A model generated the notes under the pieces. That model was given only the letters and a program-made list of their open reading frames with translations, had not been told where the DNA came from and did no database searches. A stretch of 15,089 nt of DNA from contig VBLV01000145.1 of NCBI GenBank assembly GCA_005879045.1, positions 1 to 15,089 on the forward strand, written 5' to 3'. Each line of letters starts with the position of its first letter. Within the stretch, counting starts at the first letter, position 1. The DNA comes from Methanobacteriota archaeon. Lineage in GTDB: Archaea; Thermoplasmatota; Thermoplasmata; RBG-16-68-12. The translations under genes were made by a program, and so were the position numbers. Of the stretch, positions 7,552 through 14,961 are shown one piece after another.

Positions 7552-7557
7552 GGATCT

Positions 7558-7563
7558 TCACCT
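7558..7563 (-). promoter_or_regulatory. Shine-Dalgarno of the six-Cys microprotein
   Basis: AGGTGA on the minus strand, spaced 6 nt from the ATG ending at 7551, matches the anti-Shine-Dalgarno end of archaeal 16S rRNA. It is the strongest ribosome binding site in the window and the main argument that this short frame is translated. A weak AT-rich stretch (TTTAGAAAG, 7585-7593) may be its promoter. Confidence 0.6.
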
Positions 7564-7646
7564 GGTGTTCTCATAGACGGATTGCTTTCTAAAGGAGCAC
7601 GGGGAGAGGTGGCCGAAAGTGCCCCGTTTCCCGGAGATGCGCGAAG

Positions 7647-7653
7647 GTTATTG
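7647..7653 (+). promoter_or_regulatory. TATA-like box for the FmdE-type gene
   Basis: GTTATTG is centred about 28 nt before the ATG at 7678, in otherwise GC-rich sequence, with no Shine-Dalgarno in between. This fits a leaderless transcript and favours 7678 over the TTG at 7582. Confidence 0.4.
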
Positions 7654-7677
7654 CCGGAGCGCCGCCATCGTCACGCG

Positions 7678-8109
7678 ATGGAACTGCCGGACGAACTTCA
7701 GTCGCTGCAGCGGTTCCATGGACACCTCGGTGTCTATGTGACGTTGGGCCTCCGGATGGGCGCGATCGGGAAGCGGCGATTCGGACACTACAAAGGTTTG
7801 CGCGCGGTGGTGGCAAGCCATCCCGAGCCGCCGATGCGCTGCGTCCTCGACGGCATCCAGTTCTCGAGCGGCTGCACGATGGGCAAAGGGAACATTTCCC
7901 TGGAAGCGGCGTCCGAGCCCGCGGTCTTGTTCGAGAAAGAGGGCCGTGGCCTCCGCATCTCTCTCAAGTCCGGATGGCGACAAAAGATCGATCGCGAGAT
8001 GTCGAAGGAGAGAGAACTCGAGCAGTCCCTCTTCTACTACGAGATTCCGGAGGACGAGGTCTTCGACATTCGCGAAGGGGACGTCACCAGCCCGGGACCG
8101 TCCAAATGA
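7678..8109 (+). CDS. Stand-alone FmdE-family protein
   Basis: 143 residues. It has the FmdE core signature: FHGHLG near the start (13-18), VTLGLRMG (21-28), and DGIQFSSGCTMGKGN (58-72) with the conserved Cys66, then an alpha/beta C-terminal part ending around YYEIPEDEVF. FmdE domains were named from a protein in the formylmethanofuran dehydrogenase operon of methanogens, but most family members occur in non-methanogens and their reaction is not established. The C-terminal zinc-finger domain of longer FmdE proteins is absent. The open frame reaches back to a TTG at 7582; ATG 7678 is preferred because family homology starts about ten residues later and a TATA-like box lies 28 nt upstream. The last 26 bases overlap the end of the convergent protease gene. 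Confidence 0.82.
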   Translation: MELPDELQSLQRFHGHLGVYVTLGLRMGAIGKRRFGHYKGLRAVVASHPEPPMRCVLDGIQFSSGCTMGKGNISLEAASEPAVLFEKEGRGLRISLKSGWRQKIDREMSKERELEQSLFYYEIPEDEVFDIREGDVTSPGPSK

Positions 8110-11100
8110 CGCCGACCGGGATTCGGATCCAATAGCCCGCTCCGGTCGCGATCGCCTCGGTGTCGGAGAGATTGCGCACATGATACGGCCCGGCCGGGTC
8201 GAAGCCCATCACGACGTCGGCACCGGTTGAGGCCTTCAGACTCCGGACGGTCGTGCCGGATGCGAAGCCGGATAGCGAGACCAAGTTCCAGCCTCCACAC
8301 AGATGGATTTGGGAGATCCCGGGCAAGAGGCCCAATACCGTCATCGTATCCGCGGCCGTTCCGTTTAACCAGAAGCCTCGACCCTTGGGGATCGCGAACG
8401 TGGAGGGGTCCGATGGAAGGGCAGACGACCATCCGAAGCCCGCCGCACAGGCGTCGTACGTCCACGCGTCCGCCCACGCCCGACCGGCGGCGAGGTCGCC
8501 GAACGTCGGATCCGTCAGATCGATCGACATCCCGAGCAAGTTGAGTCCCGCCGCGAAGGCGAGATGCACCTTCACCGCGAGGGAGGTCGAATTGGCCATG
8601 TTGTTCGCCGCGTCGATCGTCTCAACGCGGTAGAAATAGTCGGAAGCGTCGGCGGCCCGGCCCGGGTCCACGAACTCGTATGCCGCGCTTCCATTCCCGA
8701 GGATCGCGCCGCTCACGTCGACATAGGGACCGCGGGGCGAGGTTGCGCGGAAGACGCGGTATTCCGTCGTGCCCCCGTAGCGGCCTTCGTCCCATGTCTT
8801 CCGCCACCCGATGTCGAGATCCTGATTTGAGTTCGCGAGGCGCACGTTCATCGGGGACGCGCTCACCGGCGCCACGGTGTCGGGCCCTGCGTAGATCACG
8901 ACGAAACAAACCGGTGCGTAGGGTCCCCAGTTGCTCGCGACATCTTCTGCGTGGACCCAGGCGCACATCACACCGGGCGGAGCGGCCAGCGCCCCTTGCC
9001 ACTCGATGTTCTCCACGGATCCGTCGAAGCTTCCGTCGCTCGCCGACATCGGGACACCGGTCCCGGCATCAACTGCCGTCGGTGGCGTCATCTGAAGGAA
9101 GAGCTCGGCCGCGGCGATGGCGGACCCCCCACGACTCCGATCGTCCGCGGTCGCGTTGAACGTGGAGAGGAGGGCGGCGCCCGGAGGCCGCGGTACCATG
9201 CGGACACTTCCGGCCCACAAGATGGGCCCTTCCATATCGCCTCCCGGTCGGGCGATTGCGAAACTCGCGTCCGTGATGTCGGAGCTGGAGAGGGACGGCG
9301 TTCCGTTATCTTGCGACAGTATTCTCAGGAGGTACCGATTCCCATTCGGCGCGGTCCCGATGTCCCATGTGTAGTTCCGCGCAGACCCGGGCAAGGTCGC
9401 AATCGGAGTCCACGTCAACCCGCCGTCCGCGCTCGAATCCAACGTGAAGTTCGACAGCACGACGCCGGTCCCGTACGCGGTCGCGGTCCATATGACCGGG
9501 ATCGATGGACCGCTGAAGACGCCACCGTTTGGCGAGGTGATGTTTACATCCGGGTGGTCGCGATCCAAACCGGTCGGCGAAACGCTCACCAGCCATCGGA
9601 GGGCCGCGTCGACGATTGCCGCCCGCGTGGGGCTCGCCGGATTCAGGTTGGTCGCCGTCGAATCGAGTCCCGTGATTTCGAACGCGAAGTACGCGAGGCG
9701 CGATGGCCTCCCGCCCCAGGTGCCTTGGCCCGACGTGCCGTTTGACGACGAGGAGACCCAGCGGAGGCCGACCGGCTGGTTTTGGGCGCACAGCGGCCCT
9801 CCGGACGGACTTTGGACCAGGCTGTCCCTCCAATCCGGCGAGGTCGTCCCCCCCGCGGCCCTCGGAGAGAGCTGGTCGTCCGCCCCGCCGTCCCGGTGCG
9901 GCGTGTAGAGGACGCCTCCCACATACGACCCGCTGATCGGATCCGAGGAAACGCCCTTCATCTGGCCGGCCTTCAGAGGGTCGCACACAAACGTCGCCTT
10001 CAGCACCGACCGAACCCAGGCTTCCGTTTCCGCGGTCGCGAAGGCGGACGCGGTGCTGCCGAGGGCCCACGCGGAATCGTGCGAGGAGACGATCAGCCGA
10101 CCGCCTCCGTCCAGATAACTCTGCACCAGCGCTCGCGCGGACACGTTGAACGGCGGGTACTGCTCTAATCCGACCTGCCAGATCACGGCGCGACGGGCCT
10201 GCAGGACTGGGAGGGGAGGGAGACCGAGTTCCGCGACGCGCCAAAGGGACCACGTCCATCCGTTGCCGCGGAGGGCCGCCGCATAGGACGCCTCGCGCTC
10301 CGGAGGGAACGAGCTCCCGCCGACGACGAGCAGGACGTCGCCGGTCGCCGATGTCTCGAATTGGTAGTCGGCTCCGCCGTTTGTATCCGTTGTCGCGTTC
10401 GCCAGCCGCCCGCGGGAGGTGACCTCGAGATAGTACCGCGTCTCAGGCTGGAGATTCGTCAGGGTGATCGTGTGTCCGGTCCGGAGATCAGACGTGTTCG
10501 CGCCGAAGGTCAGGGCGCCCGCATTGATGCCGTATCGTACTTCCGTCGTCGCAGGCTCGACGGTCGTCCACTGAACCGTCGCCGTGGTCGAGCCGATCGC
10601 CGTCACGCTCACGTCGTGAATCGTCGGGCCGCTCGCGAGGATCTTCGCCTTTGCCATCGCCGTGTGCGGGGGCGAAGGGTCCTGATAGGTTGCGGTCACC
10701 ACGTCGCCTTCACGCACCTGGAGCACTCCGTCCAGCGTCGGGGTGCCGAAGGCGGTGGCGATGGAGCCGTGCCAGGTTTCGTCCGGGCCACCTCGAGTCA
10801 ACGTGACATCCTCGCCCGCCGGCTCGATTCCCGAGGCGACGTGTGCGATGACGGAGGTTGCGTCGGTGTCCTCCGCCGAAATCCTGATCGTGTCCGCCTC
10901 CGAGTACGCGACCCGATCCAGGGACAACCGGCCGTACCCGAGGTCGAGGTTGCCCGTCGCGACGAGCGCGAACGGCTGTGGGCCCACCGGGATGTTCGAT
11001 CCGATCACGCGGACCGACCAGTCCCCCGCCGCCGCATTCCTCAGGATCACGGCTTCTTCGACGTTGGTCGTGTCGAAGATCCCACCGGGGAGGGACTGTC

Positions 11101-13390
11101 CCTGCGCGAATGGGGCGAAGTGGTTCCCGCGGTACACGGTGCCGTCCGGCGCGGTCACCTCGAGGTCCAGGTCGTTCACGAGCGCTTTCGTCGCGCCGAT
11201 TGTCCCGGGGTAATCGTTCCACGTCAGGACGAACTTCGCGGGGCCCGGCGTGCCCACGTGGAACGTGGACGCGGCGTCGTCTCCGGTGAGCAGCCCCGCG
11301 GTGCCATCGACCACCTGCGTTCGGAACGCGTCTCCGGCCGCCGCAATCGGAAGCACTTTCGACAGGAGGACTCGTCCGAATCCTTGCTCGTTGTTCGGCC
11401 AGGTGTCCGTCGAGGACCGGGCCACGGTGCCGCTGCCCGTGACTTGCTGACCGGACGCGATGAGGATCGCGCGGAGGAGCGCGGCGCTCGGGTTCATGGC
11501 GTTGTTCGCGACCGGAGACCCCGACGGATACCAACCGTCCACGAAGTACTGGCGGATAATCGCGGCCGCCGCGGCCGCGGCGGGCGTCGAGTAACTCGTC
11601 CCGGCCCAGTGCGCGTCCGGGAGGCCGGTCCCGCTCGACGGGTTCCCATCCGACATCGCGGAGTCGCCGTCGAAAATCGTGACGATCGTCGGTTTGATCC
11701 GGCCGTCCGTCGTCGGCCCTCGGCTCGACTGCGGCGCCAGGTCGTTCTGATTCAACCCTCCGCCCGTGTCCGGGTTGTACGCTCCGCCTACGGCGACCAC
11801 GTCCTTCGCGGTCGCCGGCGTCCCAACGGTCCCCGCGTTGCTCCCTGCGTTCCCGGCGGCGAAGACGATTGTCATGTCTGGATGGGCCCAGACGAATGCG
11901 TCGACCATCCGCGCTTGGACGTCGTACACGTTCGTGTCCGCACCCCAGCTGTCGCTGTGGATTCGGACCGGTGCCGCCGGATCGTTGTACACGAGCCCGG
12001 CGGGGCCGAACAGATCGTTGTAATTCTCGGGGATGTAGATGAGTCCCTCGTTCGGGCAGATCGCGAGGCCTTGGAAGCCGCCGACGTCCTCGAGATAGAT
12101 TTTCGCGCCCAACGCGTTCCCATCGTTGAGCGAAGTGCCTCCCGTCGGGTTGTCGTAGCCGGCGAGCGTTGATGCGACCCCAGTCCCATGGCCGTCCGCG
12201 CAGTCCTTGATCGAGAACGGATCCCAGGGGCCGCCGCCTCCCGGCCAGGTCAGCGCCCCCGTGAGGACACCCATGTTTACGTAGCGCACGACCTTCCGCC
12301 GGCTCGGGTCTGTCGTGTTGTAGATGTCTCCGATCGCGATCGTCGCGACGCTTTGCCGGAACGGGGCGCCGTCGTAATCCAAACCGGTGTCGGCCATCCC
12401 GATCACCTGCCCGGACCCATTGAGGCCGTAGGTCCAATAACGATCGTACGCCGAGAGGTTCGTCTGGATTACCCAGTCCGTCTCTGCATTCCAAGGATGG
12501 ACCGGTTGGACCGGATCAATGAACTCGACGGCGGGCTGATTGGCGAGCGCGGAGACCAGCGACGCGGGGATCCGAGCGAGGACCCACCGGAAATCTCCGG
12601 TTCCGAACACGCCTCGGAGGACCGGCCCGGTTCCGCGTCCGGTGTCCGCGGGGATTCCCGCATGGCCGAGCCACGCCTCGATCGTCTCAGGACTCTCGCC
12701 GGGGAGGACGACAATCCGGACATTCACGACTCCGTTGGTCGGCATGCCCGGTCGGATTTTCCATGCGGATTCGTAGGGCCCGACCCAGTCTACGTAGGCG
12801 ACGGACAATGCACTTTGCAGGTCCGATAGGCGACCGCGTACCACGAACCCATCTTGCGGGACGTATCGAAGGAGGGCGAGCCCGCGAGACGCCAGCTGCT
12901 CCCGCCACTCGGATTTGATCGGCGCAACGAAGTGGATCACGCCGACAGTCATCCCGATCGAATCCAGGGTCCATGGGACCGAATCGTACCGAAGCGCCGA
13001 AACGTCCACGGCCCCGGCCGCGAATTGAAGTTCCGATGCCCGCGCGAACGGCTCCGCGTATCGTCCGTGCGACCGGAGGATCGACAGAGTTCCGTCGAAG
13101 CCGCGTGCGACGGCGAACGATCCGTACGATTCGAGGAGCTGGGCACCCGCCGAGTTGATTTCCGACTCGGTCGCGTCGGTGCGGAACGTCAAGGGGCTGC
13201 CGATTAGCGGGACATTACTGATCGCTTCAGGCTGCGGACCGGACGATGGCAATTGGATGAGGAGGAACATCGCGACCGCAAGCGTCACGAAAACACGAAC
13301 GACGAGAAGGGCCGTGTGGGCCTTGCCTCCTTCGGACGCGCAGGCGGCGGGCCTGTGCCTCGGAATCGCGGGATGCGACGGCGCGCACAT
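8084..13390 (-). CDS. Giant secreted multidomain subtilisin-like (S8) serine protease
   Basis: 1768 residues. A hydrophobic segment at about 27-47 acts as signal peptide or N-terminal anchor. Residues about 60-300 look like a propeptide region (VIHFVAPIKSEWREQL...YVPQDGFVVRG...VDWVGPYE). The S8 catalytic domain (about 305-680) shows Asp334 (MADTGLD), His401 (DGHGTGVAS), oxyanion Asn514 (AAGNAG) and Ser599 (GTSYSTP), plus SDSWG as in the KP-43 subgroup. A jelly-roll domain follows (about 700-815), then a beta domain (820-915), FN3 (about 920-1013), an amidotransferase-like Rossmann domain (about 1016-1270), Ig-like (1280-1380), a further beta domain, FN3 (about 1505-1610), and a duplicated C-terminal module (1611-1768) with no C-terminal membrane helix. 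Eight Cys in the exported part fall into four domain-local pairs, suggesting disulfides. Substrate unknown; scavenging of external protein is inference. Confidence 0.93.
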   Translation of the reverse strand: MCAPSHPAIPRHRPAACASEGGKAHTALLVVRVFVTLAVAMFLLIQLPSSGPQPEAISNVPLIGSPLTFRTDATESEINSAGAQLLESYGSFAVARGFDGTLSILRSHGRYAEPFARASELQFAAGAVDVSALRYDSVPWTLDSIGMTVGVIHFVAPIKSEWREQLASRGLALLRYVPQDGFVVRGRLSDLQSALSVAYVDWVGPYESAWKIRPGMPTNGVVNVRIVVLPGESPETIEAWLGHAGIPADTGRGTGPVLRGVFGTGDFRWVLARIPASLVSALANQPAVEFIDPVQPVHPWNAETDWVIQTNLSAYDRYWTYGLNGSGQVIGMADTGLDYDGAPFRQSVATIAIGDIYNTTDPSRRKVVRYVNMGVLTGALTWPGGGGPWDPFSIKDCADGHGTGVASTLAGYDNPTGGTSLNDGNALGAKIYLEDVGGFQGLAICPNEGLIYIPENYNDLFGPAGLVYNDPAAPVRIHSDSWGADTNVYDVQARMVDAFVWAHPDMTIVFAAGNAGSNAGTVGTPATAKDVVAVGGAYNPDTGGGLNQNDLAPQSSRGPTTDGRIKPTIVTIFDGDSAMSDGNPSSGTGLPDAHWAGTSYSTPAAAAAAAIIRQYFVDGWYPSGSPVANNAMNPSAALLRAILIASGQQVTGSGTVARSSTDTWPNNEQGFGRVLLSKVLPIAAAGDAFRTQVVDGTAGLLTGDDAASTFHVGTPGPAKFVLTWNDYPGTIGATKALVNDLDLEVTAPDGTVYRGNHFAPFAQGQSLPGGIFDTTNVEEAVILRNAAAGDWSVRVIGSNIPVGPQPFALVATGNLDLGYGRLSLDRVAYSEADTIRISAEDTDATSVIAHVASGIEPAGEDVTLTRGGPDETWHGSIATAFGTPTLDGVLQVREGDVVTATYQDPSPPHTAMAKAKILASGPTIHDVSVTAIGSTTATVQWTTVEPATTEVRYGINAGALTFGANTSDLRTGHTITLTNLQPETRYYLEVTSRGRLANATTDTNGGADYQFETSATGDVLLVVGGSSFPPEREASYAAALRGNGWTWSLWRVAELGLPPLPVLQARRAVIWQVGLEQYPPFNVSARALVQSYLDGGGRLIVSSHDSAWALGSTASAFATAETEAWVRSVLKATFVCDPLKAGQMKGVSSDPISGSYVGGVLYTPHRDGGADDQLSPRAAGGTTSPDWRDSLVQSPSGGPLCAQNQPVGLRWVSSSSNGTSGQGTWGGRPSRLAYFAFEITGLDSTATNLNPASPTRAAIVDAALRWLVSVSPTGLDRDHPDVNITSPNGGVFSGPSIPVIWTATAYGTGVVLSNFTLDSSADGGLTWTPIATLPGSARNYTWDIGTAPNGNRYLLRILSQDNGTPSLSSSDITDASFAIARPGGDMEGPILWAGSVRMVPRPPGAALLSTFNATADDRSRGGSAIAAAELFLQMTPPTAVDAGTGVPMSASDGSFDGSVENIEWQGALAAPPGVMCAWVHAEDVASNWGPYAPVCFVVIYAGPDTVAPVSASPMNVRLANSNQDLDIGWRKTWDEGRYGGTTEYRVFRATSPRGPYVDVSGAILGNGSAAYEFVDPGRAADASDYFYRVETIDAANNMANSTSLAVKVHLAFAAGLNLLGMSIDLTDPTFGDLAAGRAWADAWTYDACAAGFGWSSALPSDPSTFAIPKGRGFWLNGTAADTMTVLGLLPGISQIHLCGGWNLVSLSGFASGTTVRSLKASTGADVVMGFDPAGPYHVRNLSDTEAIATGAGYWIRIPVGVIWTVPGW

Positions 13391-13436
13391 TAGGCTTTTG
13401 GCCCGAATCCGAAATCATGCCCGGCTCAGATGGGCC

Positions 13437-14144
13437 CTACTCCGCGATGATCCGCGTCGCCTGCAAGATCCCACTCTGGAAAATGAGCGTGTAGTAGTTC
13501 GGCGAATGGTTCGTGCCGCGCAGTTTCACGCACCGGATCCGTCGTTGGATGTTCGCGTCGTCGACGCGTTCCATCTTCGTGTGGATGATCCCGTCGCTGA
13601 GATATTCCTCGCCGTTCTTGCCGAAGTCCTCGCTGCCCGGTTTCATCTCGCTGATCAGGATCGTGGTCGCCTTCAGATCGCGGATCCACTCGAACCGCTG
13701 AAAGAGGTCTTCCCGGGGGTTTTCGAACCGCGAGATGACTTCGAGGACCGGAGCGAATCGACGACGAGGATATCGTAGTTGAGGGACCGCTTCAGGTTCA
13801 GCGCGTACATCTTGAAGATCTCGAGCCAGGTGCGGTCGGCCATGCCGTCCAGGTTGCGACGGATCATGCCGAGGTCCACGATGCTCACCTTGCTCTCGAC
13901 ATCCCGCGGGCTCAGGCTCATCTGGTCCAGGTGGCGCGTGAGTTCTCGCGACCTTGCTCCAAGGAGACATAGGTGCCCGGCCTCCCGTCCCGAAGCGCGT
14001 TTTGATAGATCATGTTGAACGCGATTGTGGACTTCATCGTCCCCGGCTCCCCCGCGAGGAGGACGACGTGGCCCTCCGGGATTCCGCCCCCGAGCTTGTC
14101 ATCAAAACCGTGGAGAACGTGCGGATACGGTCTCCCTGGCCCAT
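13437..14144 (-). pseudogene. KaiC-like RecA-fold ATPase gene, broken by frameshifts
   Basis: Read across frames this is a roughly 236-residue archaeal KaiC-like ATPase. Segments: MGQGDRIRTF in one frame; then HGFDDKLGGGIPEGHVV with P-loop GEPGTMKST (nt 14026-14052) and YVSLEQGREN in a second; then MSLSPRDVESKVSIVDLG to Walker B YDILVVDSL in a third; then PVLEVISRFENPRE to the end (SDGIIH, RCVKLRGTNHSP) back in the first. Switches lie near 14115 (less certain), 13943 and 13752, and each is repaired by adding one base. The family is thought to act in signalling or regulation; several paralogues per genome are common in Thermoplasmata. Start 14144 is an estimate; ATGs at 14154 and 14159 also exist. 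It is either a decayed gene or local assembly error. The stop is 46 bases before the protease start. Confidence 0.85.
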
Positions 14145-14159
14145 AGCAAGGCATTCCAT

Positions 14160-14326
14160 TGGAAGGAGCGCGTATGACCGTCCGAGGCCGTTATCACCGG
14201 GAACTAGTCGTCGGCGTATGGAGGAAAACAAAAAAGAAAGGGGGAGTAAGCGCGAACTGGAAGACGACAGGGCGCCTACCATAAGATGATTTTTGCACTC
14301 GGTTTGTGAGCAAAGTTTCGGCTGGA
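14160..14326. other. Non-coding, AT-enriched spacer between the KaiC-like gene and the winged-helix gene
   Basis: No convincing gene. It holds a purine-rich tract on the plus strand (14221-14244, GGAAAACAAAAAAG within it), which reads as a T-rich run on the minus strand. AT-rich boxes near 14190-14194 (TTATC) and 14282-14294 could be promoter elements in either direction. A 23-codon frame at 14218-14289 is discussed under findings. No tRNA fold is visible. Confidence 0.4.
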
Positions 14327-14330
14327 AACG

Positions 14331-14337
14331 TTTATTT
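14331..14337 (+). promoter_or_regulatory. TATA box for the winged-helix gene
   Basis: TTTATTT, inside the AT-rich stretch GTTTATTTGTTAT, is the best TATA match in the right part of the window. It predicts transcription start near 14360 and so a leader of about 15 nt before the TTG at 14375. Its position inside the open frame that begins at GTG 14306 argues that the longer protein start is wrong. Confidence 0.5.
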
Positions 14338-14374
14338 GTTATCCGGTTTGTTACCAGGTCCGGGTCGGGAGCCG

Positions 14375-14959
14375 TTGTTTGTCCCTGAGCGTAACCTCAA
14401 GGACCTCGTGGTCTCGTACCTTCGCGAACAGGAACGCTCGATCAGCGCGTTGACGAAGCAGCTCCGTCAGGACGGCTATCCGTTCCACCGACTCTTCGTG
14501 ACGGGGTACCTGAAAGCCCTCGCCGACGCCGGCATCCTCCGGGAAAAAGACATCCCGCCGGCGAAGGTGTACGGCACGTCCGCACACCGGGAGCCGAACC
14601 TCTACGAGCTCGTGGGCTCCCGGTGCCGCGAGGCCACGCGAGAGGAGACGGACCAAGTGCGGCTCGCCGTGGCGGTCCTGCAGAAACTGTTTCGTCGTCC
14701 GATTTTCCTTCGAGAACTCCGGGAATGCGGCTTCGGCGGGGCAATCGACGCGCCGCAGCCCCCTCGAGAAGAGAGAGAGGAAGCCCGTCGGGGACTCGTG
14801 AAGCTCGGCCTCCCGGTCCCGACGAACGAACCGGCATACGCCATGCCGGAGCGTCGGAACGAGGTTCGCGACGAGATCCTGTACGACCTGGTCGTCAAGC
14901 GGTTCGGGATGGGCGCCCTGGTCCTCGAGACGAAGCAGATGAAACTGACCGAGCGTTGA
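14375..14959 (+). CDS. Winged-helix-like protein, unknown function
   Basis: 194 residues from TTG. The N-terminal part (about 8-70: LKDLVVSYLREQ..SISALTKQLRQDG.....FVTGYLKALADAGILREKD) looks like a winged helix: helix, helix-turn-helix and a wing ending in DIPPAKVY. The second half is helical and charged (Glu/Arg-rich, about 86-145), closing with a conserved-looking ILYDLVVKRFGMGAL. I recognise no named family; a DNA-binding regulator or chromatin factor is inference. The frame is open back to GTG 14306, but codons 14306-14350 are AT-rich (TTG, TTA) unlike the rest of the gene and contain a TATA box, so I place the start at TTG 14375; no strong Shine-Dalgarno decides this. It ends a few bases before the convergent SRP RNA. 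Confidence 0.72.
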   Translation: MFVPERNLKDLVVSYLREQERSISALTKQLRQDGYPFHRLFVTGYLKALADAGILREKDIPPAKVYGTSAHREPNLYELVGSRCREATREETDQVRLAVAVLQKLFRRPIFLRELRECGFGGAIDAPQPPREEREEARRGLVKLGLPVPTNEPAYAMPERRNEVRDEILYDLVVKRFGMGALVLETKQMKLTER

Positions 14960-14961
14960 GG

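Noticed and set aside
7313..7574. 82- and 68-codon minus-strand frames overlapping the microprotein
   Set aside because: They are in the other two frames, lack a Shine-Dalgarno and encode low-complexity Arg/Ser/Pro-rich products. The third frame has the ordered Cys module and the AGGTGA site.
10361..12172. A 603-codon plus-strand frame, and a 594-codon minus-strand frame at 10710-12494, within the protease gene
   Set aside because: Both are shadows of the S8 protease, whose triad and downstream domains are continuous in one frame. Their composition is Arg/Gly/Asp-rich, typical of out-of-frame GC-rich DNA.
14221..14244. T-rich run on the minus strand as a transcription terminator
   Set aside because: No minus-strand gene ends just upstream of it: the SRP RNA ends about 700 bases away with a plus-strand gene between. 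It is more likely part of the AT-rich promoter region.
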